From the NCBI GenBank assembly GCA_902775595.1, contig CACYNF010000011.1, positions 1-43,424 of the forward strand: a stretch of 43,424 bases of DNA, read 5' to 3'. The DNA comes from an uncultured bacterium (GTDB taxonomy: Bacteria > Verrucomicrobiota > Kiritimatiellia > RFP12 > UBA1067). Both the position numbers and the translations under genes were made by a program. The stretch's first letter is position 1; every line of letters begins with the position of its first letter. Positions 25,241 to 32,018 of this stretch are shown one piece after another. Below the pieces are notes generated by a model, which worked only from the letters and a program-made list of their open reading frames with translations, was not told the DNA's origin and ran no database searches.

Positions 25241-26128
25241 TTACTTCAATTGTTGTTTCACCTTCTCGAACGCCGAGCGCATCTCAGACTCGCGGCCCCA
25301 CGCCTTGCGAAGCTTGTCCGGGTCGATGATGCGGCAATGGCCTGTCACCTTGTTCTTCTCGAGCTTCCAGCCGCCCGACGAGTCAAGGACGTCCCACCAT
25401 ACCATCGAGTCCATGACATGCCCCTCTACGCCGGGAAAGCCCTGCGGGACCATAACCTTCCCAGACGGCTCCTCGCCGCCGAGGATGCGACGCGCATACT
25501 CCAAGTAGAACTTCTCGTGGTGGTTGGCAATGTCCTTAAGCGCCTGGCTCTTCGCCCATATTCCATCGATGCTCGCCTCGCGCGTGATGTTCGTCGGCGT
25601 CACGCACTCGACGACATTCGTGCAGGGCGTCGGCGTGCCGTTCGCGCCAAACGCGACAGACCCCTCTCCGCCGACCGTCGCGTAGACGTAGCGAAGAACA
25701 TGGTCTTTCGGATTGCATACGGCGAGAACGGGAAGCTCCGTCGCAAGTCCCATCTTCGCGAGATCGGGGTCGTTCGCCGGAATCGCCGCGCCCATCAGAA
25801 TCGCCTGCTTCACCTTGAGCCCGTTCTCGGCGAGACGCGCAAGGACGCGGGCAGTGATGCGTCCGCCGAGCGAGTGCCCGACGAGCGTCAGGTTTGTCCG
25901 CGCCTCGGGCGGCATCATCGCGATCTCGAACGCGAAGCGCCACGACTCCTTGTCCGCCGAGTCGACCGAGAGCGGCCACACGAGGTTGTCGCCGTCCCAG
26001 TTCTTGAACTCAACGCTCGCCTCGGGAAAGGCGTTCGAGACGCACTCCATAATCCCCTCGTGTGGTTCCGCCGTGCGGAGCCACCCGGGAATGAACCACA
26101 CCGTCGCCGCTAAAACTGCCATTGTCAT
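25241..26128 (-). CDS. Alpha/beta-hydrolase (lipase/esterase-like)
   Basis: 295 aa. The nucleophile elbow LTLVGHSLGGRITARVLA is near residue 85, preceded by a region with a WxFAFE segment. The acid residue may be in LAVCNPKDHVLRYVYA. The N-terminus (MTMAVLAATVWFIPGW) could be a weak signal or simply the first strand. The substrate is unknown. The Shine-Dalgarno AGGAG lies 4 nt before ATG 26128; ATG 26122 is an alternative. Flanked on both sides by family-I repeats. Confidence 0.75.
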   Translation of the reverse strand: MTMAVLAATVWFIPGWLRTAEPHEGIMECVSNAFPEASVEFKNWDGDNLVWPLSVDSADKESWRFAFEIAMMPPEARTNLTLVGHSLGGRITARVLARLAENGLKVKQAILMGAAIPANDPDLAKMGLATELPVLAVCNPKDHVLRYVYATVGGEGSVAFGANGTPTPCTNVVECVTPTNITREASIDGIWAKSQALKDIANHHEKFYLEYARRILGGEEPSGKVMVPQGFPGVEGHVMDSMVWWDVLDSSGGWKLEKNKVTGHCRIIDPDKLRKAWGRESEMRSAFEKVKQQLK

Positions 26129-26180
26129 TTTGCTCCTTTGATTTTCATGTTTTGTTTCAGACTGGATTGTCGATTTTTTG

Positions 26181-26265
26181 TTTTAGACAGGATTTACATG
26201 ATTTACAAGATTAAGACAGCTTCCGTTTCCCGCAATCCTGTTAATCTTGTTAATCCTGTCGAAAA
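26181..26265. repeat. Family-I inverted repeat, copy B (85 bp), overlapping the 3' end of the Fic gene
   Basis: Same arms as copy A with a GACAGCTTCCG-type middle. Its left arm supplies the TAA stop codon of the Fic gene (GTCTAA on the minus strand), and the rest is translated as the Fic C-terminus. Confidence 0.9.
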
Positions 26266-27223
26266 CACCTCTCGGCGTCTCTGCGTCTCTGCGCGAGATA
26301 TCATCCGCGTATTTAGTGTTGTTTGCAGCCTTTGACAGCAGATTTGCCGTGGTCGTCTTGAACACATCTTGTCCAGTGAGGCAGACATCCATCAGCCGAG
26401 CGCGGCGGTTCTGCCGCCATTCGTCGAGTCCGAGGTAATAAAATTTTCTCAGCCCCTCGGCAATGACAAACGGCATGATGCCGTTCTTCAGGCACTCCTT
26501 CAGCATCAAAAGCCGCCCGACGCGTCCATTGCCGTCCTGGAACGGATGTATCGCCTCGAACTTCACATGGAAGTCGATGATGTCCTCCAGCGTTTTTCCG
26601 CTCGCCGCATATTCCCTGACGAGCGCCGCCATCCGGCGCGGCACCTCGCTCGCGGGGCAAGTCTCGCGCTCGCCCACCACATTGTCGAGCCGCTTGTATT
26701 CGCCCACGGCAAACCACGCCTTGCGCGAATCGCTCGTGCCGCTCTTGAGCTGCGCGTGAAGACGCTTGATGTAGCTTTCCGTCAACGCCGCGCCAGCCGT
26801 CTCGATGACGATGTCAAGGCAGCGGAAATGGTTTGCCGTCTCCACCACGTCATCCACTGGCGTGTCCTCGCCGAGCGAACCAATGGTCTTGGTCTCGAAT
26901 ATCCACCGCGTCTGCTCGTGCGTCAGGCGGCTGCCCTCCATGTGGTTGGAGTTGTAGGCAAAGTCGATTTGTAGCCGATGGTAGATTCCGTTCTTGGTTC
27001 CCGAACGCTTCTCCGCCTTCAGCACATCCCAGATCGACTTCGCCCTCACCTTGCGCCGCGTGCTCTGCCCTGGATCGACCGCATCCGCCGGTATAAGCCA
27101 GCATCTGCCCTCGATGGTCGCACCAGGAACATGCCCCTTCTGGCACCTTAACCGCACATTACGCGCGGTTTTCCCCCATTTCTTGGCGGCTTCCTCGACA
27201 GAAATATACTTTTCTTTATTCAT
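26183..27223 (-). CDS. Fic-domain protein with N-terminal helix-turn-helix; C-terminus built from repeats
   Basis: 346 aa. Residues ~1-50 look like a DNA-binding excisionase-type helix-turn-helix (ISVEEAAKKWGKTARNVR). The Fic core motif HPFQDGNGRVGR is at residues ~226-237, intact for AMP transfer. An inhibitory-type motif SNHMEG (S/T-x3-E-G/N) at ~92-97 lies before the core, so activity is probably self-restrained. From about residue 306 (DISRRDAETPR) the frame runs through two repeat elements and ends NPV-stop. The start ATG 27223 is chosen because a -10 TATAAT overlaps the further upstream ATG 27235. Function could be toxin-like or regulatory; no antitoxin gene is adjacent. Confidence 0.88.
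   Translation of the reverse strand: MNKEKYISVEEAAKKWGKTARNVRLRCQKGHVPGATIEGRCWLIPADAVDPGQSTRRKVRAKSIWDVLKAEKRSGTKNGIYHRLQIDFAYNSNHMEGSRLTHEQTRWIFETKTIGSLGEDTPVDDVVETANHFRCLDIVIETAGAALTESYIKRLHAQLKSGTSDSRKAWFAVGEYKRLDNVVGERETCPASEVPRRMAALVREYAASGKTLEDIIDFHVKFEAIHPFQDGNGRVGRLLMLKECLKNGIMPFVIAEGLRKFYYLGLDEWRQNRRARLMDVCLTGQDVFKTTTANLLSKAANNTKYADDISRRDAETPRGVFDRINKINRIAGNGSCLNLVNHVNPV
26266..26305. repeat. Second repeat family (GCAGAGACGCAGAG type), copy 1
   Basis: The minus strand reads GCGCAGAGACGCAGAGACGC, directly abutting copy B and inside the Fic frame. A related copy is at 32019-32047, again next to a family-I arm. Confidence 0.8.
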
Positions 27224-27233
27224 GACTGCGGAC

Positions 27234-27242
27234 ATTATACCA
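27234..27242 (-). promoter_or_regulatory. Extended -10 (TGGTATAAT) of the Fic gene
   Basis: TGGTATAAT ends 10 nt before ATG 27223. Transcription would start about 3 nt before the ATG, so the leader is nearly absent and no Shine-Dalgarno is seen. Confidence 0.5.
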
Positions 27243-27371
27243 TGTTTAAGGAAGCGAAACCAGTGGTTTTTGCCATCACTTTTCCTTTTTTCATTTCCGC
27301 AACGCCCAGTGTTTGTTCTTTACGAGTTTTATTAGACAGGATTTTCAGGATTGTTTATACCAAACGCCATT

Positions 27372-27416
27372 AATATTGGCAAGTGTACCTTGCCAATATT
27401 GTATAACATTGGCAAG
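27372..27416. repeat. Three-armed palindrome in the gap upstream of the Fic gene
   Basis: AATATTGGCAAG and CTTGCCAATATT form a perfect 12-bp stem with a 5-nt loop (27372-27400). A third arm, ATTGGCAAG, follows at 27408-27416, so the central arm can pair with either neighbour. No T-run follows on either strand. It could be a regulator-binding site or a repeat remnant. The 410-bp gap 27224-27634 holds only the Fic promoter, this structure, repeat copy C and one short reading frame. Confidence 0.6.
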
Positions 27417-27482
27417 GCGCGCCACACCATCCTAGTGCATGTATCATTTGCTTTTTCACAAGGTCGTTCCTTTCTTTTTTTG

Positions 27483-27569
27483 TTTTAGACAGGATTTACA
27501 GGATTTACAAGATTAAGACAGCTTCCGTTTTCCGTAATCCTGTTAATCTTGTTAATCCTGTCTAAAAAA
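27483..27569. repeat. Family-I inverted repeat, copy C
   Basis: Left arm TTTTAGACAGGATTTACAGG, right arm ending in CCTGTCTAAAAAA, middle CAGCTTCCG-type nearly identical to copy B. On the minus strand it is fully open in frame with a short gene start just upstream (27610). Confidence 0.9.
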
Positions 27570-27610
27570 CTTCCCGCGGCTGCCCACGCAAGTATCAATT
27601 GCATACTCAT
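27485..27610 (-). CDS. Short reading frame: gene-start remnant running through repeat copy C
   Basis: 41 codons starting at ATG 27610 behind an AAAGGGA Shine-Dalgarno. The first 15 residues (MSMQLILAWAAAGSF) resemble a truncated signal peptide; the remaining 26 are repeat-encoded and end NPVNPV-stop. It may be a decayed gene interrupted by the repeat, or a small peptide. Expression is unknown. Confidence 0.35.
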   Translation of the reverse strand: MSMQLILAWAAAGSFLDRINKINRITENGSCLNLVNPVNPV

Positions 27611-27632
27611 GAGTTAGTCCCTTTCGATTTTG

Positions 27633-28088
27633 TTTTAGACAGGATTTACAGGATTGACAGGATTAAGAGCCTGCGGCTGGCGATACACACGGTATTTGTG
27701 TTTGTGCTGAAGAGAGGAAGCACCAAAATTGATCAGAAGCCCATCCTCTATTCCTGTCGCATTAAGATAGTTAACAAGCTGCGCCTCATGGCTGGGATTG
27801 ATCGTCGTTACGGCTTTCAATTCCAGGATGAGTCGATTTTCTACTATTACATCAGCCCGATAGTCTCCCACACGAACGCCTTTGTAATCAACCGCAATTG
27901 GAACCTCCTTTTCGGATTGAATGCCAAGCGCCTCCAATTCGACCATCAAGGCGTTTTTATACACTTCCTCAAGGTATCCAGGGCCAAAGTGACGATGCAC
28001 TGCCATCGCAGCCCCAATGACCTTATAACATATTTCATCAATATCCATAATTCAAAATCCTGTTAATCTTGTTAATCCTGTCTAAAAA
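27633..28088. mobile_element. Family-I element carrying the GxxExxY gene between 32-bp terminal inverted repeats
   Basis: The left arm (from 27633, TTTTAGACAGGATTTACAGG...) and the reverse complement of the right arm (ending 28088, ...CCTGTCTAAAAA) match at 29 of 32 positions. The GxxExxY gene fills the interior. Its stop codon lies in the left arm and its ATG is about 5 bp from the right arm. Solo copies elsewhere in the window have the same two arms but only a short middle, as expected for internally deleted derivatives. No clear target-site duplication was found. Calling it mobile is an inference. Confidence 0.6.
27635..28048 (-). CDS. GxxExxY protein (PDDEXK_3 nuclease-like)
   Basis: 137 aa. 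The family motif is at residues 24-30 (GYLEEVY). A PD-(D/E)XK nuclease signature follows: Asp66 in YRADVIV and Glu76-Leu-Lys78 in LILELKAV. Then come HEAQLVNYL and GLLINFGA, standard for this family of unknown function. The last ~10 residues (ALNPVNPVNPV) are encoded by the left repeat arm, which also supplies the TAA stop. The right arm contributes CAGGATT about 8-13 nt upstream of ATG 28048, perhaps acting as a weak Shine-Dalgarno. The gene is therefore built into the repeat element, not merely near it. Confidence 0.88.
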   Translation of the reverse strand: MDIDEICYKVIGAAMAVHRHFGPGYLEEVYKNALMVELEALGIQSEKEVPIAVDYKGVRVGDYRADVIVENRLILELKAVTTINPSHEAQLVNYLNATGIEDGLLINFGASSLQHKHKYRVYRQPQALNPVNPVNPV

Positions 28089-28129
28089 CTCCCCGCAATA
28101 GCCCGCACAAACATCTTTCGCGCATTCAT
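28082..28129 (-). CDS. 15-residue gene-start remnant ending in the repeat arm
   Basis: ATG 28129 behind a strong AAAGGAG Shine-Dalgarno, reading MNARKMFVRAIAGSF and then a TAG formed at the edge of the family-I right arm. The first four residues equal those of the intact gene at 31597 (MNARKV...). It is either a truncated gene start or a leader peptide of the GxxExxY gene. Confidence 0.35.
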   Translation of the reverse strand: MNARKMFVRAIAGSF

Positions 28130-28152
28130 TTCGTTTCTCCTTTCAGGTTTTG

Positions 28153-28232
28153 TTTTAGACAGGATTTACAAGATTAAGAATGTTGCTTACGTTTCTCTCA
28201 ATCCTGTTAATCTTGTTAATCCTGTCTAAAAA
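28153..28232. repeat. Family-I inverted repeat, copy E (80 bp)
   Basis: Left arm TTTTAGACAGGATTTACAAG, right arm ending CCTGTCTAAAAA. It lies between the gene-start remnant at 28129 and the lipoprotein gene stop. Confidence 0.9.
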
Positions 28233-28235
28233 CAT
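28155..28235 (-). CDS. 26-residue reading frame made entirely of repeat copy E, behind a leaderless-type promoter
   Basis: ATG 28235 is 7 nt after TGGTATAAT. The frame (MFLDRINKINRI..., ending NLVNPV-stop) spans the repeat from one arm to the other. Whether it is translated is unknown; the promoter might simply drive the downstream GxxExxY element. Confidence 0.3.
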   Translation of the reverse strand: MFLDRINKINRIERNVSNILNLVNPV

Positions 28236-28242
28236 CTTAAGC

Positions 28243-28251
28243 ATTATACCA
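28243..28251 (-). promoter_or_regulatory. Extended -10 (TGGTATAAT) upstream of repeat copy E
   Basis: Same geometry as at dnaX and the Minf_1886 gene: TGGTATAAT, 7 nt, ATG. It lies just after the lipoprotein stop codon and would transcribe copy E, the 15-residue frame and the GxxExxY gene. Confidence 0.45.
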
Positions 28252-28263
28252 TTTCCCACTCAA

Positions 28264-30741
28264 CTATCTCCAGACGGGGATGAAGAGAAGATCGACCTTC
28301 TTGCCCTTCTCGGGATCGTTCTCGTAGCGGAAGAAGCGCCAGAGGAAGGACGTCTTTGAATAGCCGTTCGTCTTCGAGTCGTAGGTGAAGCCCGGGAAGA
28401 CATCGAGCGCGACATCCCCGTTCTCCTCCTCCCAGTCCCAGAGCTTCCAGAGGACTTTGTGGCTCGTGTAGCTTGTGCCTTTCACCGTGTCCGCGCGATG
28501 CTCTCCGTTGTAGAGGAGCATAAGAAGCGATGTATCGCCCTCCTCGCTGTCGGAGATCTTCTCGCGTGTCACCGTGTCAAAGCTAACCTTCCGATTGCTC
28601 TCGTGGTTGAAGACGAGCTTGTTGCCAAGCTTGTGCCTTTCCGTCATCTCGTAGCGGTTCGTGGCGCCATATGGAAGACCGCCATTGAAATGCCTGTCGT
28701 TATCAGAAACAAGGAAAGCCGTCCGCACGTCCTTTGCCCATACGTCGGTCGCCTGCAACCTCTGTTCGACAGTTCTGTCATATGCTTCCCTTGACGAATT
28801 CCAGACACGATTCGTATATGTCGCCGTCCATATCTTGATGTCGTCGGGCAGCTTCTCCGCGTCCATCCATGCCGACTTTGAGCTGTAGCCGACATCCGCC
28901 TCCCTCTTGTAAAGCGGGAACATCCAGCCGCCTTCCTTCTTGCCGGACCTGAGCCCAGCGAGCCCCGCCGCGAAATATGTGTTCGTGTATGCCGAGCCGC
29001 CGCCGCTCCATCCAAATGGAATGGAATAGAACGACTCACCCTCCTCGCGGAGAAAGAGCGGAAGCGCCCAATTCGTCTTGTGCGAACCCGAAGCATTTGA
29101 CGATCCTCCGACGAGCCCCGCAAGCGTGAACCAGGTCTTGTCGCACGAATTCGTCTCCCAGTTCGCGCCAGAGAGAAGCGGCAGGGAGAAGAATCCGCGA
29201 GTTCCCTTCTTCGCGTCGTCCCAATACGAATAGACCGGCGAGTTGAACTGCGACTCGTCGCGGCAGTAGAGCGGGAAGAGCCACGACGCCTCGCCCGACC
29301 TCCCGTAGAGCGGAGTGATGAACGACTCCTTGTTGCGGTAGTAGAGGGGAATGAGCCAGTCGCTGCCGTCCTTCTTGTTGCGCCCGTAGAGCGGCGTTAT
29401 GTATGTGCGCTCTTCGCCGTCGAAGTAGACGGGGAAGAGCCAGGTGCGGCGCGGGTTGTGCCCGTAGAGGAGAGTGTAGAAGCTTTCGCGGTCGCTGTAG
29501 AAAAGCGGGAACACCCAGCTCGCGCCGCCTGTCTCTTCGTTCCAGACATGGCCGCCAAGACCCATGAGAAGATAGAGAAGCCGATCGCCGCTCTTGTGGT
29601 CGCGCTCGTAGCCGGAGAGAAGCGGGAGAGAAAACGCCCTGTCGATCTCGCCGTCCGACCCAAGCTGCCGCCAATAGGGAAGCGAAGCGAAAGTGCGCTT
29701 GTCGCGCCAGTAGAACGGCACGACCCAGTCGGCGTCACCGCTCTTGCCGCCAATCAGCGTCAGGAACTTCTCCTTGTCCTTATAGTAGAGCGGCAGCGTC
29801 CAGTGCGCCGCGGCCTTCTTGCCGAAGAGGGGCGTGAGCGTCAGGCTCTCGTCGTGGTAGTAGAGCGGAATGAGCCAGCTCGCGTCCTTGGTCTGGCCGT
29901 AGAGCGGAGTCAAGAACTCGTCATTGGCTTTGTCGTGTGAATAGAACGGCAGCAGCCACGACGCCTGATAGTCGCCGTTAGTGTTCGAGTCACACCCCGC
30001 GAGACCGCAAAGGATTCGACTCTTGATGCGGCCGTCATCGGTGTAACGCGAATACGGCAGCGAATAGAAGTCGCCGTCGTCGCAAAAGTAGAACGGCAGG
30101 CAGCGATGGTTGGTGAATTTACCGTCGCGGCGATTGAAGCCCGCGAGCCCGCAAAACGCCCAGAACTTGCTTTTCTCTTCGCTCCACGAGGAGCGCTCTC
30201 TCGACTCGTAGTAGTAGAGCGGCCAAATCGTGTTCCACAAGTCTCCGCTCTTCTCCCACCCAGCCCAGCAAAGCGGGAAGACGCAGAAGCCGCCATCATC
30301 GTCGTCGTCGTTGTCCCAGAAGATCGGGAATACTCCGGCGAACTCCCTGTTCCACCAAACGGCCGGGAAGAGGCAGAAATACGGCTTGTCGCTGTAGCTC
30401 TTCCCCCAGAAGAGCGGGAACACGCGGTAGTCCCTGTGCCTCGTGTCGAACTGCGAGACCGGCCAGAGGAAATTGAACTCGTCGTAGTCGTCACCGCTTT
30501 GCTTGTACTGCGAGTAGAACGGACGGAGCGCAAGGTGGTCGTCGCCCCATGAGATGAGCGGCCACGCGAGCGACCCGACGGGCTCGCGGTAGTACGCGAC
30601 CGGCCAGAGGTTCACGCGATCCTCGACCGCGCCAGTGAACTTCACTTCGTTTCCTTCGTAGAACGGCGACGAAGAAAACTCCTTCATCTTGCATCCGCCC
30701 AGCAGCATCACGCCGAAAACGGCAGTAATTATCTTTTTCAT
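28264..30741 (-). CDS. Large lipoprotein with aromatic PLYG-type repeats
   Basis: 825 aa. Lipobox LLGGC with Cys17 predicts a lipid-anchored envelope protein. From about residue 30 to 600 it is a chain of imperfect aromatic repeats, clearest at 260-510. Their core is W-hydrophobic-hydrophobic-P-L-Y-Y, then x-D/N-x-E-S-F, then x-T-P-L-Y-G-R. Examples are SWLIPLYYHDESLTLTPLFG and DWLIPLYYRNKESFITPLYG. The pattern suggests short beta-strands in a solenoid, propeller or barrel. I know no characterised homologue. A C-terminal ~200-residue part is less repetitive. Shine-Dalgarno AAGGAAGGGAG precedes ATG 30741. Possible role in surface structure only. Confidence 0.85.
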   Translation of the reverse strand: MKKIITAVFGVMLLGGCKMKEFSSSPFYEGNEVKFTGAVEDRVNLWPVAYYREPVGSLAWPLISWGDDHLALRPFYSQYKQSGDDYDEFNFLWPVSQFDTRHRDYRVFPLFWGKSYSDKPYFCLFPAVWWNREFAGVFPIFWDNDDDDDGGFCVFPLCWAGWEKSGDLWNTIWPLYYYESRERSSWSEEKSKFWAFCGLAGFNRRDGKFTNHRCLPFYFCDDGDFYSLPYSRYTDDGRIKSRILCGLAGCDSNTNGDYQASWLLPFYSHDKANDEFLTPLYGQTKDASWLIPLYYHDESLTLTPLFGKKAAAHWTLPLYYKDKEKFLTLIGGKSGDADWVVPFYWRDKRTFASLPYWRQLGSDGEIDRAFSLPLLSGYERDHKSGDRLLYLLMGLGGHVWNEETGGASWVFPLFYSDRESFYTLLYGHNPRRTWLFPVYFDGEERTYITPLYGRNKKDGSDWLIPLYYRNKESFITPLYGRSGEASWLFPLYCRDESQFNSPVYSYWDDAKKGTRGFFSLPLLSGANWETNSCDKTWFTLAGLVGGSSNASGSHKTNWALPLFLREEGESFYSIPFGWSGGGSAYTNTYFAAGLAGLRSGKKEGGWMFPLYKREADVGYSSKSAWMDAEKLPDDIKIWTATYTNRVWNSSREAYDRTVEQRLQATDVWAKDVRTAFLVSDNDRHFNGGLPYGATNRYEMTERHKLGNKLVFNHESNRKVSFDTVTREKISDSEEGDTSLLMLLYNGEHRADTVKGTSYTSHKVLWKLWDWEEENGDVALDVFPGFTYDSKTNGYSKTSFLWRFFRYENDPEKGKKVDLLFIPVWR

Positions 30742-30772
30742 GTTTTTCTCCCTTCCTTTAAGCTTTGTTTTG

Positions 30773-30792
30773 TTTTAGACAAGATTTATAGG
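30773..30792. repeat. Family-I partial left arm upstream of the lipoprotein gene
   Basis: TTTTAGACAAGATTTATAGG, a degenerate single arm, precedes the complete copy F by a few bases. Confidence 0.7.
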
Positions 30793-30804
30793 TTTCTGGT
30801 TTTG

Positions 30805-30885
30805 TTTTAGACAGGATTTACAGGATTGACAGGATTAAGAACCTTTCCCGCAATCCTGTTAATCTTGTTAATCCTGTCTAAAAAA
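30805..30885. repeat. Family-I inverted repeat, copy F (81 bp)
   Basis: Left arm TTTTAGACAGGATTTACAGG, right arm ending CCTGTCTAAAAAA, with a short ACCTTTCCCGC-type middle. It lies between a gene-start remnant (30927) and the lipoprotein promoter region. Confidence 0.9.
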
Positions 30886-30927
30886 CCTTCCCGCGACGCC
30901 CCGCGCAAACATCATCCGCGTATTCAT
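30868..30927 (-). CDS. 19-residue gene-start remnant truncated by repeat copy F
   Basis: ATG 30927 behind an AAAGGAG Shine-Dalgarno at good spacing. It reads MNTRMMFARGVAGR, then enters the repeat arm and stops. The start resembles those at 28129 and 31597. It follows the GLQIG-repeat gene. Confidence 0.35.
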   Translation of the reverse strand: MNTRMMFARGVAGRFFRQD

Positions 30928-30958
30928 GAGTTCGCTCCTTTCGATTGCATTGTTGCGG

Positions 30959-31597
30959 CTACTTGAATGACCAACCAAGCACAGGGGTTATCCAACCGTT
31001 GTGAAAGTTCAAGACCCCGATTTGAAAGCAGGAGCCATCATCTGAAAGGTTGAGTCCGCCAATCTGCAAACGGAAACCTCCATCTGCTCGATTAGCGATG
31101 CCGATTTGTAACGAATTCGCGGAACCCTTATCCCAATCAACTTTCCAAAAGTGTGAATTGAATACACCAATCTGCACTGCCGCAGAGTGCTCGTCAAATA
31201 TATTCCAAGCACCGACTTGAAGACCGCATCCTTGCATCGCATTCAGACAGCCGACCTGAACGCCCCGCAAGTTTGTGGTCACGTTGGCGCCACCAATCTG
31301 AAGCCCGTAAACGTCATCCGCGCATTGATAACCAGCACCTGTCTGGACGCCGTATATGGACTCTGCGCATCCGCTTAGACAGCTTGCCTGTAAACCATAG
31401 ACAGGACAATCTTCTCCACTTAGCAAGCACAACGACAATCCCGCCACATTGTCGCATGGGAATGGCGGTATTGGCCTAGCCATCGTGAGGCAGACAGACA
31501 CAGGGAACCAGTCGGCAGAACTCGCACCCCATGTGCAATTCGTCAACAGCACCATCGCCGCTACCGCGACGATCCGCGCTACCTTTCGCGCATTCAT
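30959..31597 (-). CDS. GLQIG-repeat surface protein (LA_2272-like)
   Basis: 212 aa. Signal-peptide-like start (MNARKVARIVAVAAMVLLT); a Cys at residue 21 (LLTNC) might be a lipobox. Residues ~66-205 hold about nine short repeats with the core G/x-L/V-Q-I/V-G-x-x-N, for example VYGLQIGGAN, LRGVQVGCLN and FRLQIGGLN. This matches the LA_2272-type surface repeat seen in several phyla, probably a beta-solenoid or barrel. Function unknown. AAAGGA precedes ATG 31597. Confidence 0.78.
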   Translation of the reverse strand: MNARKVARIVAVAAMVLLTNCTWGASSADWFPVSVCLTMARPIPPFPCDNVAGLSLCLLSGEDCPVYGLQASCLSGCAESIYGVQTGAGYQCADDVYGLQIGGANVTTNLRGVQVGCLNAMQGCGLQVGAWNIFDEHSAAVQIGVFNSHFWKVDWDKGSANSLQIGIANRADGGFRLQIGGLNLSDDGSCFQIGVLNFHNGWITPVLGWSFK

Positions 31598-31624
31598 AAG
31601 TTAGTTCCTTTCTTGAAGTACGAT

Positions 31625-31972
31625 TCATTCATGGCTATTGCAAAACCAGACAAAGCCATACATTGAAAGCAGCAACATTACAATATAGAAAACAAAGGCC
31701 GTCCATCGCGCGCGGCGTTCATCCACCATCAGGAACACAAGCCCGACGGCGATATACAAAATGTAGGAAACGACGAATAAGAGCAACCGCCACTCACCCG
31801 TGACATACCATCCCACAACTTCATAGAGCGCACCTATGACAGCCCACGCCGTAAAATATGGCAAGAACAGAATGCTCACGGCGGCGAAGCCCAATACCGA
31901 CGGTCCTTCGCCAAACAATAACAATACCCCAGGAATGTAGGAAGCCACAAGCAACATCAGAAACTTCTTCAT
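31625..31972 (-). CDS. Small four-helix membrane protein of unknown function
   Basis: 115 aa, hydrophobic with about four membrane segments (KKFLMLLVASYIPGVLLLF, FAAVSILFLPYFTAWAVIGA, LLLFVVSYILYIAVGLVFL, WTAFVFYIVMLLLSMYGFVW). Start ATG 31972 has AAAGG about 8 nt upstream. The upstream in-frame extension is a repeat and is not counted. I do not recognise the family. Confidence 0.65.
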   Translation of the reverse strand: MKKFLMLLVASYIPGVLLLFGEGPSVLGFAAVSILFLPYFTAWAVIGALYEVVGWYVTGEWRLLLFVVSYILYIAVGLVFLMVDERRARWTAFVFYIVMLLLSMYGFVWFCNSHE

Positions 31973-31987
31973 GCCTCCGCCTTTCTC

Positions 31988-32018
31988 AATCCTGTTAATC
32001 ATGTTAAGCCTGTCTAAA
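31988..32018. repeat. Family-I single right arm, copy G
   Basis: AATCCTGTTAATCATGTTAA continues to CCTGTCTAAA; the left arm is missing. It joins directly to a copy of the second repeat family. Confidence 0.8.

Noticed and set aside
27372-27400. Intrinsic terminator at the perfect palindrome
   Set aside because: No T-tract follows on either strand and the stem is AT-rich at its base.
25146-30885. CRISPR array made of the family-I repeats
   Set aside because: Copies are inverted-arm units of 80-90 bp scattered between genes with irregular spacing and no unique spacers of constant length; no cas genes.
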